From UBA6911 sp964481255 (GTDB lineage Bacteria; Acidobacteriota; UBA6911): DNA of 20,064 nt. Shown in pieces: positions 7,524-15,113 of this stretch. The stretch is from the NCBI GenBank assembly GCA_964481255.1, contig CAYZTZ010000059.1, positions 1 through 20,064 on the forward strand, read 5' to 3'. How positions within the stretch are numbered: position 1 is the stretch's first letter; each line of letters opens with the position of its first letter. The translations under genes were made by a program, and so were the position numbers. The notes under the pieces are model-generated. The model worked only from the letters and a program-made list of their open reading frames with translations. It had not been told where the DNA came from and did not search any database.

Positions 7524-8771
7524 CTACTTATTTATAGAACGGCCGCGGCGCCTGCCGGGCAGGAGGCCCGTGAGGCCTAGAAGGGTGCAGGCCGCCGAAA
7601 TCGGCCACATCACGCCGAAGCCCCAGATTTCGCTGACCATTCCCAGAAAGATGGAACCCATGGCGATGCCGGCGTCGAATCCCGTGTAGTAGGTGCCTGT
7701 CGCGAGGCCTCGCTGTTCGGGCTTGATGCGGTCGATAAGCAGCGCCATGGTCGCCGGCTGAGCCGCTCCGAATCCCAGGCCGAAAAGAGAAGCCGACACT
7801 GCGAACAACACAATCCCGTGCACCCAGGGGAGGAGCGACAGGGCCGCGGCCGCGACTATGATTCCCGGGAATATTGTGGCGGCGCGCCCGTACTTGTCGG
7901 CCAGGTGCCCGGCGAACACTCTCGAGACCAGAAGCGCGATCGCCTGGACCATGAAATAGAAGCCGGGATTCTGGATGCCCCGCGACTTTGCGAATATGGC
8001 GATGAATGCGCTGATGGTCCCCATCCCCATGCCCATGCAGAGCGTCATCCAGGCCATGGGCAGGGCGTCGACCGCCACGATGCCCGTGCGGGGTGTCCAG
8101 GGCTGGCGCTTGATTTCACCGGCCGGGCGAGCTTCTTTCGTGAAAAACGAGATGATGAAGGCGGCGAAGGCCAGGCCGGCCGAAAAATAGAAAAGGCTGT
8201 GAAAGCCGAGCGCTCCGATGATCATGAAGCCGACAAGCGGGCCGATAATCAACCCCATGGTCTGCGCCGCCGTGAAGATTCCTACTGCCTCGGCGCGCCG
8301 GCGGAATGGAGCGATGTCGGCCACGTAGGCGTTGGCCGCGGTGGTGTAGCAGCACAGCCCGAAGCCGTGAACGAGACGCCCGAACAGCAGGAGTGGAATT
8401 GAATCGGCGAGAAGATAGAAGACGCTCGCAAAGCCATAGCAGGATGTGCCGATGAGGATCAGAGGTCGGCGGCGCCAGGCGTCCGTCAGCCAGCCGATGA
8501 TGGGCCTGAAAAGGAGCGCCGTGAAGGCGAGCGCGCCGCTGACCAGGCCGGCCTGCGATTGGCTTCCTCCAAGGCTTATGACATAGACGGGCAGCGTGGC
8601 GATCAGCATCTGCATGCCGAGGGAGTTCGCGAAGGCCGCGAAAGACACAAGGACAAAGTCGGGGGTAAAAAGCCGCTTCTCCGGCAGCGCGATCGAGACC
8701 GAGTCCCAGGTGTCTACCGCGCCGGGCGGCCCGCTTCCTTCCTTCCCAGGTTCTATTGTCGCATTCGTCAT
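7524..8771 (-). CDS. 12-TM major facilitator (MFS_1) efflux-type transporter
   Basis: The 415-residue product has a cytoplasmic N-terminus of about 30 residues and about 12 membrane segments. The MFS loop 2-3 motif is 'GWLTDAWRRRPLILIG', and the matching signature in the second half is 'GHLADKYGRAATIFPG'. 'GRLVHGFGLCCYTTAANAYVADIAP' fits the drug/sugar-efflux branch. Substrate is unknown. The frame is open far upstream, through repeats and the assembly gap, but that part shows no protein-like sequence. I place the start at ATG 8771, with GGAAG 12 bases upstream; ATG 8792 is an alternative without a ribosome-binding site. It lies 247 bp upstream of the GPH symporter gene on the same strand. 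Confidence 0.88.
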   Translation of the reverse strand: MTNATIEPGKEGSGPPGAVDTWDSVSIALPEKRLFTPDFVLVSFAAFANSLGMQMLIATLPVYVISLGGSQSQAGLVSGALAFTALLFRPIIGWLTDAWRRRPLILIGTSCYGFASVFYLLADSIPLLLFGRLVHGFGLCCYTTAANAYVADIAPFRRRAEAVGIFTAAQTMGLIIGPLVGFMIIGALGFHSLFYFSAGLAFAAFIISFFTKEARPAGEIKRQPWTPRTGIVAVDALPMAWMTLCMGMGMGTISAFIAIFAKSRGIQNPGFYFMVQAIALLVSRVFAGHLADKYGRAATIFPGIIVAAAALSLLPWVHGIVLFAVSASLFGLGFGAAQPATMALLIDRIKPEQRGLATGTYYTGFDAGIAMGSIFLGMVSEIWGFGVMWPISAACTLLGLTGLLPGRRRGRSINK

Positions 8772-8977
8772 GGCCGGCGGCGTCTTCCGCATCGACAGGC
8801 GATGCCTGAGATTTAAAGCGTCAGGAAGCCCACCTGTACGGTGCCGATGTATGGCAGGTCGCGTTCGGGCTGTCAATGGATTTTTTCGTTGGGATATTCT
8901 CTTCGGGGACTTCGGGGACTTGCGCCGTCGGTTTTTCGCGCGCCGGGAGCCGGAGTTTGGCGCAACATTTCGGGCGG

Positions 8978-9039
8978 TCCCGGGGCAAGGTCTCGGGGCA
9001 AGGTCCCGAGTGAAGTCCCGGGTGAGGTTCCGGGTGACT
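8978..9039. repeat. Five imperfect 12-13-bp tandem repeats
   Basis: The units are 8978-8990 (TCCCGGGGCAAGG), 8991-9003 (TCTCGGGGCAAGG), 9004-9015 (TCCCGAGTGAAG), 9016-9027 (TCCCGGGTGAGG) and 9028-9039 (TTCCGGGTGACT). They vary around a TCCCGGGTGAAGG-like unit. The changes in unit length would break any reading frame, which argues against coding. Confidence 0.85.
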
Positions 9040-9163
9040 GGGAGCGATTCGGGAAGAAGCTCCGAGGGTCCCGGCAGTTGGCCGGGAGGAGCGAGGTTAT
9101 GAGCGACGGCAGGGAAAGTCACGCGGCTACCGTGTCGCAGACTCTGGATGGACCTTGGATACC

Positions 9164-9263
9164 NNNNNNNNNNNNNNNNNNNNNNNNNNNNNNNNNNNNN
9201 NNNNNNNNNNNNNNNNNNNNNNNNNNNNNNNNNNNNNNNNNNNNNNNNNNNNNNNNNNNNNNN
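9164..9263. other. Assembly gap (100 N)
   Basis: A second run of exactly 100 N, set inside the repeat-rich spacer. True length is unknown; collapse of tandem repeats during assembly is a likely reason. Confidence 0.99.
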
Positions 9264-9348
9264 TTCCCGCCACATCCCCGAACGTTCTTCGCGGGCTACC
9301 AGCAGGGATTCGGCAGGGATTCGGCGCCCTCTTTCCAAGGAGCCCGCG

Positions 9349-9386
9349 ATAACACTCCTCCGGTACCATAACACTCCTCCGGTACC
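9349..9386. repeat. Perfect 19-bp tandem duplication
   Basis: ATAACACTCCTCCGGTACC occurs twice without spacer (9349-9367, 9368-9386). A second perfect duplication, GCAGGGATTCG, lies 25 bp to its left (9302-9312, 9313-9323). Perfect identity suggests recent slippage or assembly-level repetition. Confidence 0.95.
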
Positions 9387-9493
9387 ATTGGACATCTTCT
9401 GGCTTCCTTCCTTCTTCCTTGGGGGCATCCCCAAGGTGCCCTCACTTCTAAGCCCTTCGGCCCCCGCAGAAACCTCCGAAACCTGAAACCTTG

Positions 9494-9564
9494 GAAACCT
9501 TGGACACCCAAATTCCCAGAAACCTTGGACACCCAAATTCCGAAACCTTGGACACCCAAATTCC
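9494..9564. repeat. Three perfect 23-bp repeats carrying the GGGTGTCC core
   Basis: Identical 23-bp units lie at 9494-9516, 9519-9541 and 9542-9564, with a 2-bp spacer after the first. Each begins GAAACCTTGG and ends ACACCCAAATTCC, so on the minus strand each reads ...TTTGGGTGTCCAAGG.... Partial units (GAAACCT, GAAACCTTG) precede them at 9478-9493. The core GGGTGTCC is the one found again around the transposase. Confidence 0.95.
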
Positions 9565-9751
9565 CAAATTTTGCCGCATTCCACGATTGCCTCCACATTC
9601 CCAAATTCCAAATTCGCACATTGCACACTCGCCCGCACGCGTCTTTTTTCGATGCGCACATCTCCATTCCCCATAGTCCGGAATTCCGGCACTTTGGGGA
9701 CTTGGGAACCTGGCGGAACCCCCCATGACAGCCGGGACGTCCATATCCCCG

Positions 9752-9782
9752 TTGACTCGTAGGCTGTGACTGTTCTTATATG
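9752..9782 (+). promoter_or_regulatory. Possible sigma70-type promoter for the small secreted protein
   Basis: TTGACT (9752-9757) matches the -35 consensus in five of six bases. TATATG (9777-9782) stands 19 bp further as a weak -10. The gene starts at 9870, leaving a leader of about 80 bases. Spacing is at the long limit, so this is only a candidate. Confidence 0.35.
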
Positions 9783-9869
9783 TTATATGCCGTTTCGTGG
9801 CGGCTCAATTTGCTTTGGCCCGAGTAAATGTGCGGCTCCCTTGGCCGCGTCATCATCCGGAGGAATGGA

Positions 9870-10250
9870 ATGCGATACAAAATTCTTATCGTAGCTGTTT
9901 GCCTTTTGCTTTTCGCCTGTGCCTCGTTCGCCCAGGAAGCAAAAAAGGACGGCTGGTGGCTGAAGGCGGATCCGCGTAAACAGGGATCCCAGATGATGGC
10001 GTTTTACGTCGGCGCTACTGGTCAATCGTACATGTTCTGGAGAGTTTGGACTCCCGGCGATCCAGTGGAATTCGATGTTCCGGCGGAGTTTCGAAACGGT
10101 CCTACGCTCTATGTCCTGGCTCAAACGACCAGCGGCCAAAAATGCCGATTCTGCATGATGTATCAATCCAAAGGCGTCAAATATATCGAGTTCGATCTTG
10201 AGGAAAGTTACGAAGCGAAACAGACTGAAGAGGACTCGAAGTGCAGGTAG
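9870..10250 (+). CDS. Small secreted protein, function unknown
   Basis: The 126-residue product has a clear Sec signal peptide (MRYKILIVAVCLLLFACASFA, probable cleavage before Q22). The mature part of about 105 residues has a strand-rich centre with 'YVGATGQSYMFWRVWTPGDP', a Cys pair 'KCRFC' and a charged C-terminus with one more Cys. I do not recognise the family. A lipoprotein cleavage at C18 is possible, but the preceding F-A is a poor lipobox. The start at 9870 is supported by CGGAGGA at 9858-9864; the frame is open earlier (9828) without such a site. It is convergent with gloB. Confidence 0.72.
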   Translation: MRYKILIVAVCLLLFACASFAQEAKKDGWWLKADPRKQGSQMMAFYVGATGQSYMFWRVWTPGDPVEFDVPAEFRNGPTLYVLAQTTSGQKCRFCMMYQSKGVKYIEFDLEESYEAKQTEEDSKCR

Positions 10251-10468
10251 TGCTATGCAAAACGGGACGCGCAGAGAAGAGGACTGGAGAAGCCTGGGCA
10301 CTTACCAAGAAAGCGGAAGCGCATGGGAAGCGTGGACACCCACGGTTGTTGCTCCCACCGATACGGCCTGAGAAATCGTGAGGCCGGGACATCTCTCGGA
10401 AGGGAAAAAGTGGGTGTCCCCATTTTCTCCATTTTCATTTCCTCTCCCTTCATCCACGCTTCAGTTTA
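10251..10468. repeat. Convergent spacer with inverted GTGGGTGTCC elements
   Basis: GGACACCCAC (10334-10343) and GTGGGTGTCC (10410-10419) are exact inverted copies 66 bp apart. Between them CGGCCT (10364-10369) pairs with AGGCCG (10381-10386). After the right copy, ATTTTC occurs twice, separated by TCC (10422-10436). Both elements lie in the 3' spacer between the small secreted gene and gloB. No gene is seen. Confidence 0.7.
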
Positions 10469-11227
10469 TCAAGTGATCTGGCATAGATGACGGAATACAG
10501 CGATTCCAGGGGGTTGGGATAAATGTTTGCTCAGTTCCGGATCGTCCCAACGGAAAAATGGATTTGTGGCACACTCCTCCTCCAGGATAAGCGGCACAGT
10601 AGGTTTGCCCTGCTGCGCCAGAGCCTCAAGCGCTTTGAGCCGAGCTGCCAGACGGATATTTCTGGGATCGATGGCGGCTGATTCGCGCACGTACTGCAAG
10701 GTATATTCATGGGAACACCAAATTCGAGTCTCTAGCGGCAGCGCGCGTATCTTTTGAATCGATTCAAACATCACCTCCGGGGATCCCTCGAAGAGATTGC
10801 CGATTGTTGCGCCGAACACAGTATCTCCAGAAAACAAGTCTCCATCGTAATTATCCGCATGGAAATAGTATGCGATATGGGCTTTGGTATGTCCCGGTAC
10901 GTCCAGGATGCGGGCCGAGACACCGCATAGCCTGATTTCATCGCCTTCTTTAAGAAACTCCGTCTGTCCCGGGATGCGTCCTCGATCCAACGCTCCGCCA
11001 TAGACTGGGATGCCGGGAAAGTGCTTAAGCAGCTTGCTGTTTCCGCTGGTGTGATCCGCGTGGTGATGAGTATTTAGAATCGCGGCCAAACGGTAGCCGC
11101 TGATCTGGAGATGCTCGATCACGGATTCAGCCTCCCCAGGATCCACTACCGCCGCTTCCGGCGTTGTTTCGCTGATGATGAGATAAATGTAATTGTCTGC
11201 CAGGGCCTTAAGAATCCTCACTTGCAT
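10469..11227 (-). CDS. gloB: Hydroxyacylglutathione hydrolase (glyoxalase II)-type metallo-hydrolase
   Basis: The 252-residue protein is a metallo-beta-lactamase-fold hydrolase of glyoxalase II length. The two-metal site is complete: THHHADH gives H54, H56, D58 and H59, then H113 in 'PGHTKAH', D135 in 'SGDTVFG' and H173 in 'CSHEYT'. The typical C-terminal 'NPFFRWDDPEL' is also present. Classical enzymes split S-lactoylglutathione to lactate and a free thiol. Here the usual 'GCGRLFEG' reads 'TIGNLFEG', so the thiol cofactor or substrate may differ. The protein is cytoplasmic. I chose ATG 11227 (MQVRILKALADNY), which has GGAG 8 bases upstream and fits the family N-terminus; the frame is open to 11344 but that extension runs through a GTGGATGTCC repeat. 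A+T content here is above that of the surrounding genes. Confidence 0.87.
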   Translation of the reverse strand: MQVRILKALADNYIYLIISETTPEAAVVDPGEAESVIEHLQISGYRLAAILNTHHHADHTSGNSKLLKHFPGIPVYGGALDRGRIPGQTEFLKEGDEIRLCGVSARILDVPGHTKAHIAYYFHADNYDGDLFSGDTVFGATIGNLFEGSPEVMFESIQKIRALPLETRIWCSHEYTLQYVRESAAIDPRNIRLAARLKALEALAQQGKPTVPLILEEECATNPFFRWDDPELSKHLSQPPGIAVFRHLCQIT

Positions 11228-11668
11228 CGTCAACTCCATTGAAGGGGGAGCAATTTGGATGTGGATGGAATATGGATGGAACATGGACATCCACAATCTA
11301 AATGCATAATTCATATTGGGTGGAAGGGGTTCGCGTTTTTTCATATGGTATTTTTCAATCTTAAATCCTGCGGCCTGGGATGAGGAAGATTTAATGAGAA
11401 GGACCTGGATGTTTTCGCATAGCCTTACAAAGACAGCGCAATAGGTGGCATATCTGATAGGTCAATATAGTTCAGCTAAACACAACCCATTCATTTCCAA
11501 GGACATGCAGCAATGTTGGGTGCCACTGGCGCAAAAGCGGTCAGGATGAAAAGCGAAACTGCAGAACTGGAAAGGGTTAATGGGATCCTTAAAATAAAGC
11601 AAGCCGGGATATAAATCCGGTTATGTTCCGAAGACCTTCGACGAATCCGCTTGTGAGATCCGCAAACT
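11228..11668. other. A+T-rich spacer between transposase and gloB
   Basis: This 441-bp stretch is clearly less GC-rich than the neighbouring genes (25 of 60 G+C bases in 11461-11520). At 11285-11294 it has GTGGATGTCC on the minus strand, followed by alternating ATGTTCC/ATATTCC words joined by ATCC. A 33-codon frame (11513-11614, plus) is the only small reading frame with a possible ribosome-binding site and is not convincing. No RNA gene is recognised. Confidence 0.5.
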
Positions 11669-12781
11669 TCAGTCTGATTGCTGCATTTCAGAAAAAGCGA
11701 GCTTAGCCGCCGAAATTCCGGCAAACCAACTCCTGCCGAGCTGTCTAGCGTAGTTGCGCAGGCTGGAGATTGTTCCGGCGACGAGACGGAACCTTCGGTC
11801 AAATCGGGATATGGTATCGATCCACGCTTCAGGTTTAGTTCCGAGTCGCAGCAGGATCGGCACCAGATGTGGATCGATGGCGCCGCGTTTGTCCGGAATA
11901 AGCAAGCGTCCGGAGCGATCCACGAGATCGAAATACTCTTCCGTCGTCATCTGCAGGAGATAGAGGTGTTTGGGACCTGATTGAATCGGGCAGAGCCAGC
12001 AGGATAGAGGATTTGGGGCTTCTACAGGGACGGGGCTATAGGCGACGGCCGCGGAGTTTTGCGCATTTGCATCCCGAGAGGCTGGGAAAGAATTGTTGCC
12101 GGGCAGGGCGGCGTTTGTCTCGGCCTTCATCTTCTCATCGTGCCAAGCACGGATACGTTCCTGGATGCTGGTGAAGTCGCTAGCTTCAGGAGTGGCTGCC
12201 AGGCCGGCGCGGATGGGGTTGAGATCGACATAGACCATGCAGGAGGCGATGGCGGCCTCATCCAGGAGGGCGGTGCATTTGAACCGCGATTCCCAGAAGC
12301 GTCCCTTGACCTTGTCCTCTTTGTTGGCGGCCCGGGCGATGTATTCGTTGAGACGCCCCATGAACCAGCTCAGGCTGCACAGACGTTTGCGGAGTTGGGC
12401 GATGCGGGTGGGGTTATCGACGAGGGCGGCGATATCCTTTTCGCCGGGCGGGCCGGCGGTTCCTTTCAAGCCGGCGTGATGAGGGAAGAGGGTCAGCCAG
12501 CGAGTGGCGACTTCGCGGTCGGGCCAGGTAGCGACGATATCGGGACGGGTGCGGAGGATATTGTGGTTGTGGTTGTCCATGACGGCGTAGGCGCAGACTT
12601 CGATGGCGAAGATGGCGGCGAGTTCGCGCAAGCGATCGACGATCCATTGTTTACGGTGAGAGTAGTCGCGTTGGGTAACAGGGTCCTGGCCGCAGAGAAA
12701 AGCGCGGCGGACGCATCGGGTGAAGCAATGATAGACACCGACTTGATCTTCCTTGACGTATTTTTTTCTTGGCAATCCCAT
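11669..12781 (-). CDS. REP-associated tyrosine transposase (Y1/IS200-like fold)
   Basis: The 370-residue protein is a single-strand DNA nuclease/transposase of the Y1 (HUH) family. The histidine pair sits in 'YAVMDNHNHNIL' (H71, H73). The catalytic tyrosine is probably Y147 in 'SWFMGRLNEYIARAAN'. The family's 'GRFWESRFKCTALLDEAAIASCMVYVDLNPIRAGLA' block follows (160-195, broken here only by naming). The C-terminal part of about 130 residues is the less conserved extension of long members. REP-associated transposases act on palindromic repeats with a short guide motif, are usually single-copy and are not flanked by inverted ends like classical IS. The start at 12781 has GGGAG 7 bases upstream. 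No frameshift is seen, so it may be active. REP-like hairpins and GTGGGTGTCC motifs lie on both sides. Confidence 0.93.
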   Translation of the reverse strand: MGLPRKKYVKEDQVGVYHCFTRCVRRAFLCGQDPVTQRDYSHRKQWIVDRLRELAAIFAIEVCAYAVMDNHNHNILRTRPDIVATWPDREVATRWLTLFPHHAGLKGTAGPPGEKDIAALVDNPTRIAQLRKRLCSLSWFMGRLNEYIARAANKEDKVKGRFWESRFKCTALLDEAAIASCMVYVDLNPIRAGLAATPEASDFTSIQERIRAWHDEKMKAETNAALPGNNSFPASRDANAQNSAAVAYSPVPVEAPNPLSCWLCPIQSGPKHLYLLQMTTEEYFDLVDRSGRLLIPDKRGAIDPHLVPILLRLGTKPEAWIDTISRFDRRFRLVAGTISSLRNYARQLGRSWFAGISAAKLAFSEMQQSD

Positions 12782-12852
12782 GATTTATCTCCCGCGTTAT
12801 TAATGGCGGACTCATGGATTGAGCGAAAAAAACTTAAAAAAATTGGGCAAAA

Positions 12853-12978
12853 GTGGGTGTCCAATTCCATCCAATTCCACCAGCAAAATTCAGCTTGGCT
12901 GAGTGGATCCCTCGCCGCCCCCTCACCGGGTTGAAACCCGCAGGAGAGGGGCGATAAATAGGGAATCAGTGGGTGTCC
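12853..12978 (+). repeat. Two GTGGGTGTCC motifs enclosing a REP-like hairpin
   Basis: GTGGGTGTCC occurs directly repeated at 12853-12862 and 12969-12978, upstream of the transposase start. Between them CGCCCCCTC (12916-12924) pairs with GAGGGGCG (12946-12953) with one bulged C, and inside it CGGGTT (12927-12932) pairs with AACCCG (12935-12940). The first motif is followed by AATTCCA-TCC-AATTCCA. The second is followed by ATATTTA, CC, ATATTTATG, TCC, ATATTTATG. A hairpin next to a transposase of this family is what REP elements look like. Confidence 0.75.
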
Positions 12979-13047
12979 ATATTTACCATATTTATGTCCA
13001 TATTTATGTTGCCTATTGGAATTGAGAGCTTCAGGAGTGCGGGGTGC

Positions 13048-13069
13048 GAAAATGCAGGAGCGCATTTTC
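13048..13069 (-). terminator. Hairpin 3' of cstA, possible terminator
   Basis: GAAAATGC (13048-13055) pairs perfectly with GCATTTTC (13062-13069) around a 6-base loop. It lies about 100 bp after the cstA stop. Next to it GCGCCCGGGATC is tandemly repeated (13075-13100). The T-run is inside the stem rather than after it, so terminator function is uncertain; it may instead be another REP-like hairpin of the transposase neighbourhood. Confidence 0.4.
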
Positions 13070-13167
13070 CTTGAGCGCCCGGGATCAGCGCCCGGGATCC
13101 CCGGTCCTCTTCCCGGATCCTGCGCTTTCTGTCCCCGATAAGTCTCGGACGGCCGTCGATCCAAATA

Positions 13168-15009
13168 TCAATCCAATTGACCGACGACCCGGCGCTGTTC
13201 CTCGGACGGCTGCTTCGCCGGCCCGTCGACCGGGGGAAGCCGCCGCCCCAATAGAATCGCCGCCCAGTTGCGAACGCCTTCGAGAGTAATCAGCGTCACC
13301 AGGACCAGCATGACAAGCGTCAACCCCAAATTGATCCGCGACGGAACGGTGTTCTGCGGCCAGTAGATCCCGACCATGTTTTTGATGCCGGCCGTGAAAG
13401 TCACGGCGAACATGAAACAAAACGGCAGGAAAGTCGCCAGCGCGTAAACCCGCTTCCGCGACCTGCGGAGGAGGAACGTCGTGCCGATCACCAGCGCCGC
13501 CACCGCCAGCAGCTGATTCGCCACCCCGAACATGGGCCAAATGGTGGCCACGCTCCCATGGAAAAGCAGATACCCCCAGGAAAAGCAGATAATCGTGGAC
13601 GTAACGATCACCCCGGGCCACCAGGAGATTTCCCTGAACTTCGGGACGGCAACCCCGATGGACTCCTGCAGAATGTAACGTCCGACGCGCGTACCGGCGT
13701 CGATCGTGGTGAGGATGAACAGCGCCTCGAACATGATGGCAAAATGGTACCAGTAGGACATGAGAGACTTGAGCCCGGGGATGGATGAGAAAATGGACGC
13801 CATCCCCACGGCCAAGGAGACGGCCCCGCCGGTGCGATGGGCAATTTCCTCGCCCACCATAATGCTCAACTCCTTCAACTGCCCAGGGGCTATCCCCAGC
13901 TTGGCAAAGGCCTCCGCAGGAGCGTTAATGGCGTAGTAGTCGCCCGGTTCAAGCACGGCCGCGGCGATCAGGGCCATCACCGAAACAAATCCCTCCGTAA
14001 TCATGGCGCCGTATCCCACAAACCGGATGTCCGCCTCGCTCTTGATCATCTTCGGCGTCGTGCCCGAGCCGATGAGGGAGTGAAACCCTGAGATCGCCCC
14101 GCAGGCGATCGTAATGAAAAGATACGGCCACAGAGTTCCGGGAATCACCGGCCCTCCGCCGTGAACCCACTGGGTCAACGCCGGCATCCTGAGTATCGGG
14201 TGGGCGACAAAAATCCCGATCGCGAGCAGGGCGACGGTGCCGACCTTCATGTAAGTTGAAAGATAATCGCGCGGCGCGAGAAGGAGCCAGACCGGAAGAA
14301 CCGAGGCGGCGAAGCCGTACAAAGCCAGCAGGACGGACAACTGGGGTTTCGTGAAAAGAAACCATGACGCGTAGGCCGACTGCTGGACCACGTGCCCGAA
14401 CAGCACGCCGAATACCACGAGGGCCACCCCGATGACGGAGGCTTCGACGATCTTCTCGGGGCGCAGCACTTTCATGTACCAGCCGACCAGAAGGGCCACG
14501 GGAATGGTCCAGGCGATGGTGAAAGTCCCCCACGAGCTTTCGGCCATGGAGTTCACAACAGCGATGGCCAGACCCGCGAGAGCCGTGATCATTATGAAAA
14601 GAGTGGCCGCCGCCGTGGTCACAGCGGCGAGCTTGCCCATGTAGCGGCCGGCGATGTTGTGCAGAGCTTCGCCCCCGTGACGCACCGAGGCGAAGAGAAT
14701 GACCATGTCATGAACCGCGCCGGCCAGAACCGCCCCAAGGACGATCCAAAGAGCCCCGGGCATGTAGCCGAACTGCGCCGCCAGAACCGGCCCGATGAGA
14801 GGGCCCGCCCCCGCGATGGCGGCGAAATGGTGCCCGAAGACCACAATCCGGTTGGTGGGTACAAAGTCACGTCCGTTGTTGACGGCCACCGACGGGGTGA
14901 CGCGCGACGGGTCCACCACAAGCACCCTGGCCGCCAGGAAAGCGGAATAGAAGCGGTAGCCCAGGGCGAACACGGCAATGCCGAACAGCATGAGCCAAAG
15001 CGAATTCAT
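13168..15009 (-). CDS. cstA: CstA-family transporter (carbon starvation protein, pyruvate/peptide uptake)
   Basis: The 613-residue protein has about 16-18 hydrophobic segments and clear CstA signatures: 'TNRIVVFGHHFAAIAGAGPLIGPVLAAQFGYMPG' near residues 52-85, 'LAPRDYLSTYMKVG', 'ISGFHSLIGSGTTPKMI' and 'TTIDAGTRVGRYILQE'. Studied relatives (CstA and BtsT of E. coli) import pyruvate, and CstA has also been linked to peptide use. E. coli CstA is about 700 residues, so this is a shorter form, as in many anaerobes. It sits in the inner membrane. The start at 15009 has GAGGAA 7 bases upstream. The cytochrome gene lies upstream on the same strand, 104 bp away, which allows but does not prove cotranscription. 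Pyruvate is the most likely substrate by family; that is inference. Confidence 0.93.
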   Translation of the reverse strand: MNSLWLMLFGIAVFALGYRFYSAFLAARVLVVDPSRVTPSVAVNNGRDFVPTNRIVVFGHHFAAIAGAGPLIGPVLAAQFGYMPGALWIVLGAVLAGAVHDMVILFASVRHGGEALHNIAGRYMGKLAAVTTAAATLFIMITALAGLAIAVVNSMAESSWGTFTIAWTIPVALLVGWYMKVLRPEKIVEASVIGVALVVFGVLFGHVVQQSAYASWFLFTKPQLSVLLALYGFAASVLPVWLLLAPRDYLSTYMKVGTVALLAIGIFVAHPILRMPALTQWVHGGGPVIPGTLWPYLFITIACGAISGFHSLIGSGTTPKMIKSEADIRFVGYGAMITEGFVSVMALIAAAVLEPGDYYAINAPAEAFAKLGIAPGQLKELSIMVGEEIAHRTGGAVSLAVGMASIFSSIPGLKSLMSYWYHFAIMFEALFILTTIDAGTRVGRYILQESIGVAVPKFREISWWPGVIVTSTIICFSWGYLLFHGSVATIWPMFGVANQLLAVAALVIGTTFLLRRSRKRVYALATFLPFCFMFAVTFTAGIKNMVGIYWPQNTVPSRINLGLTLVMLVLVTLITLEGVRNWAAILLGRRLPPVDGPAKQPSEEQRRVVGQLD

Positions 15010-15113
15010 GGACGGTTCCTCAAAACCAAGGTCTTTGGATCGCCTAGCTTACGTTCCCACGGGATGCAATTCAATTCCAGGGATCAAGACGCCCGCTTAC
15101 GCCCCGCCTGAAT

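Larger units (their letters stand above)
8772..9869. other. About 1.1 kb of repeat-rich non-coding DNA containing the second assembly gap
   Basis: I find no credible gene here; open frames translate to repeats. The DNA is a patchwork of different short tandem duplications: 9-bp units at 8902-8919, about five 12-13-bp units at 8978-9039, 11-bp units at 9302-9323, 19-bp units at 9349-9386 and 23-bp units at 9494-9564. This looks like an intergenic area expanded by repeated local duplication, and it probably caused the scaffold gap. Confidence 0.75.

Noticed and set aside
9478..9564. CRISPR array
   Set aside because: The three identical 23-bp units have spacers of 2 and 0 bp, so they are tandem repeats; no cas gene is present.
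8793..9692. Long N-terminal extension of the MFS gene through the N-gap to 9692
   Set aside because: The translation consists of repeats and arginine/proline-rich nonsense, passes through 100 unknown bases, and MFS proteins do not carry such an extension.
11513..11614. 33-codon plus-strand frame, helical and charged, with AAGGA upstream
   Set aside because: It is too short to judge, lies in A+T-rich spacer DNA, and the resemblance to transposase coiled coils is too weak.
12059..12934. Long plus-strand frame opposite the transposase
   Set aside because: It is antisense to a well-supported gene and its residues mirror the codon pattern of the other strand.
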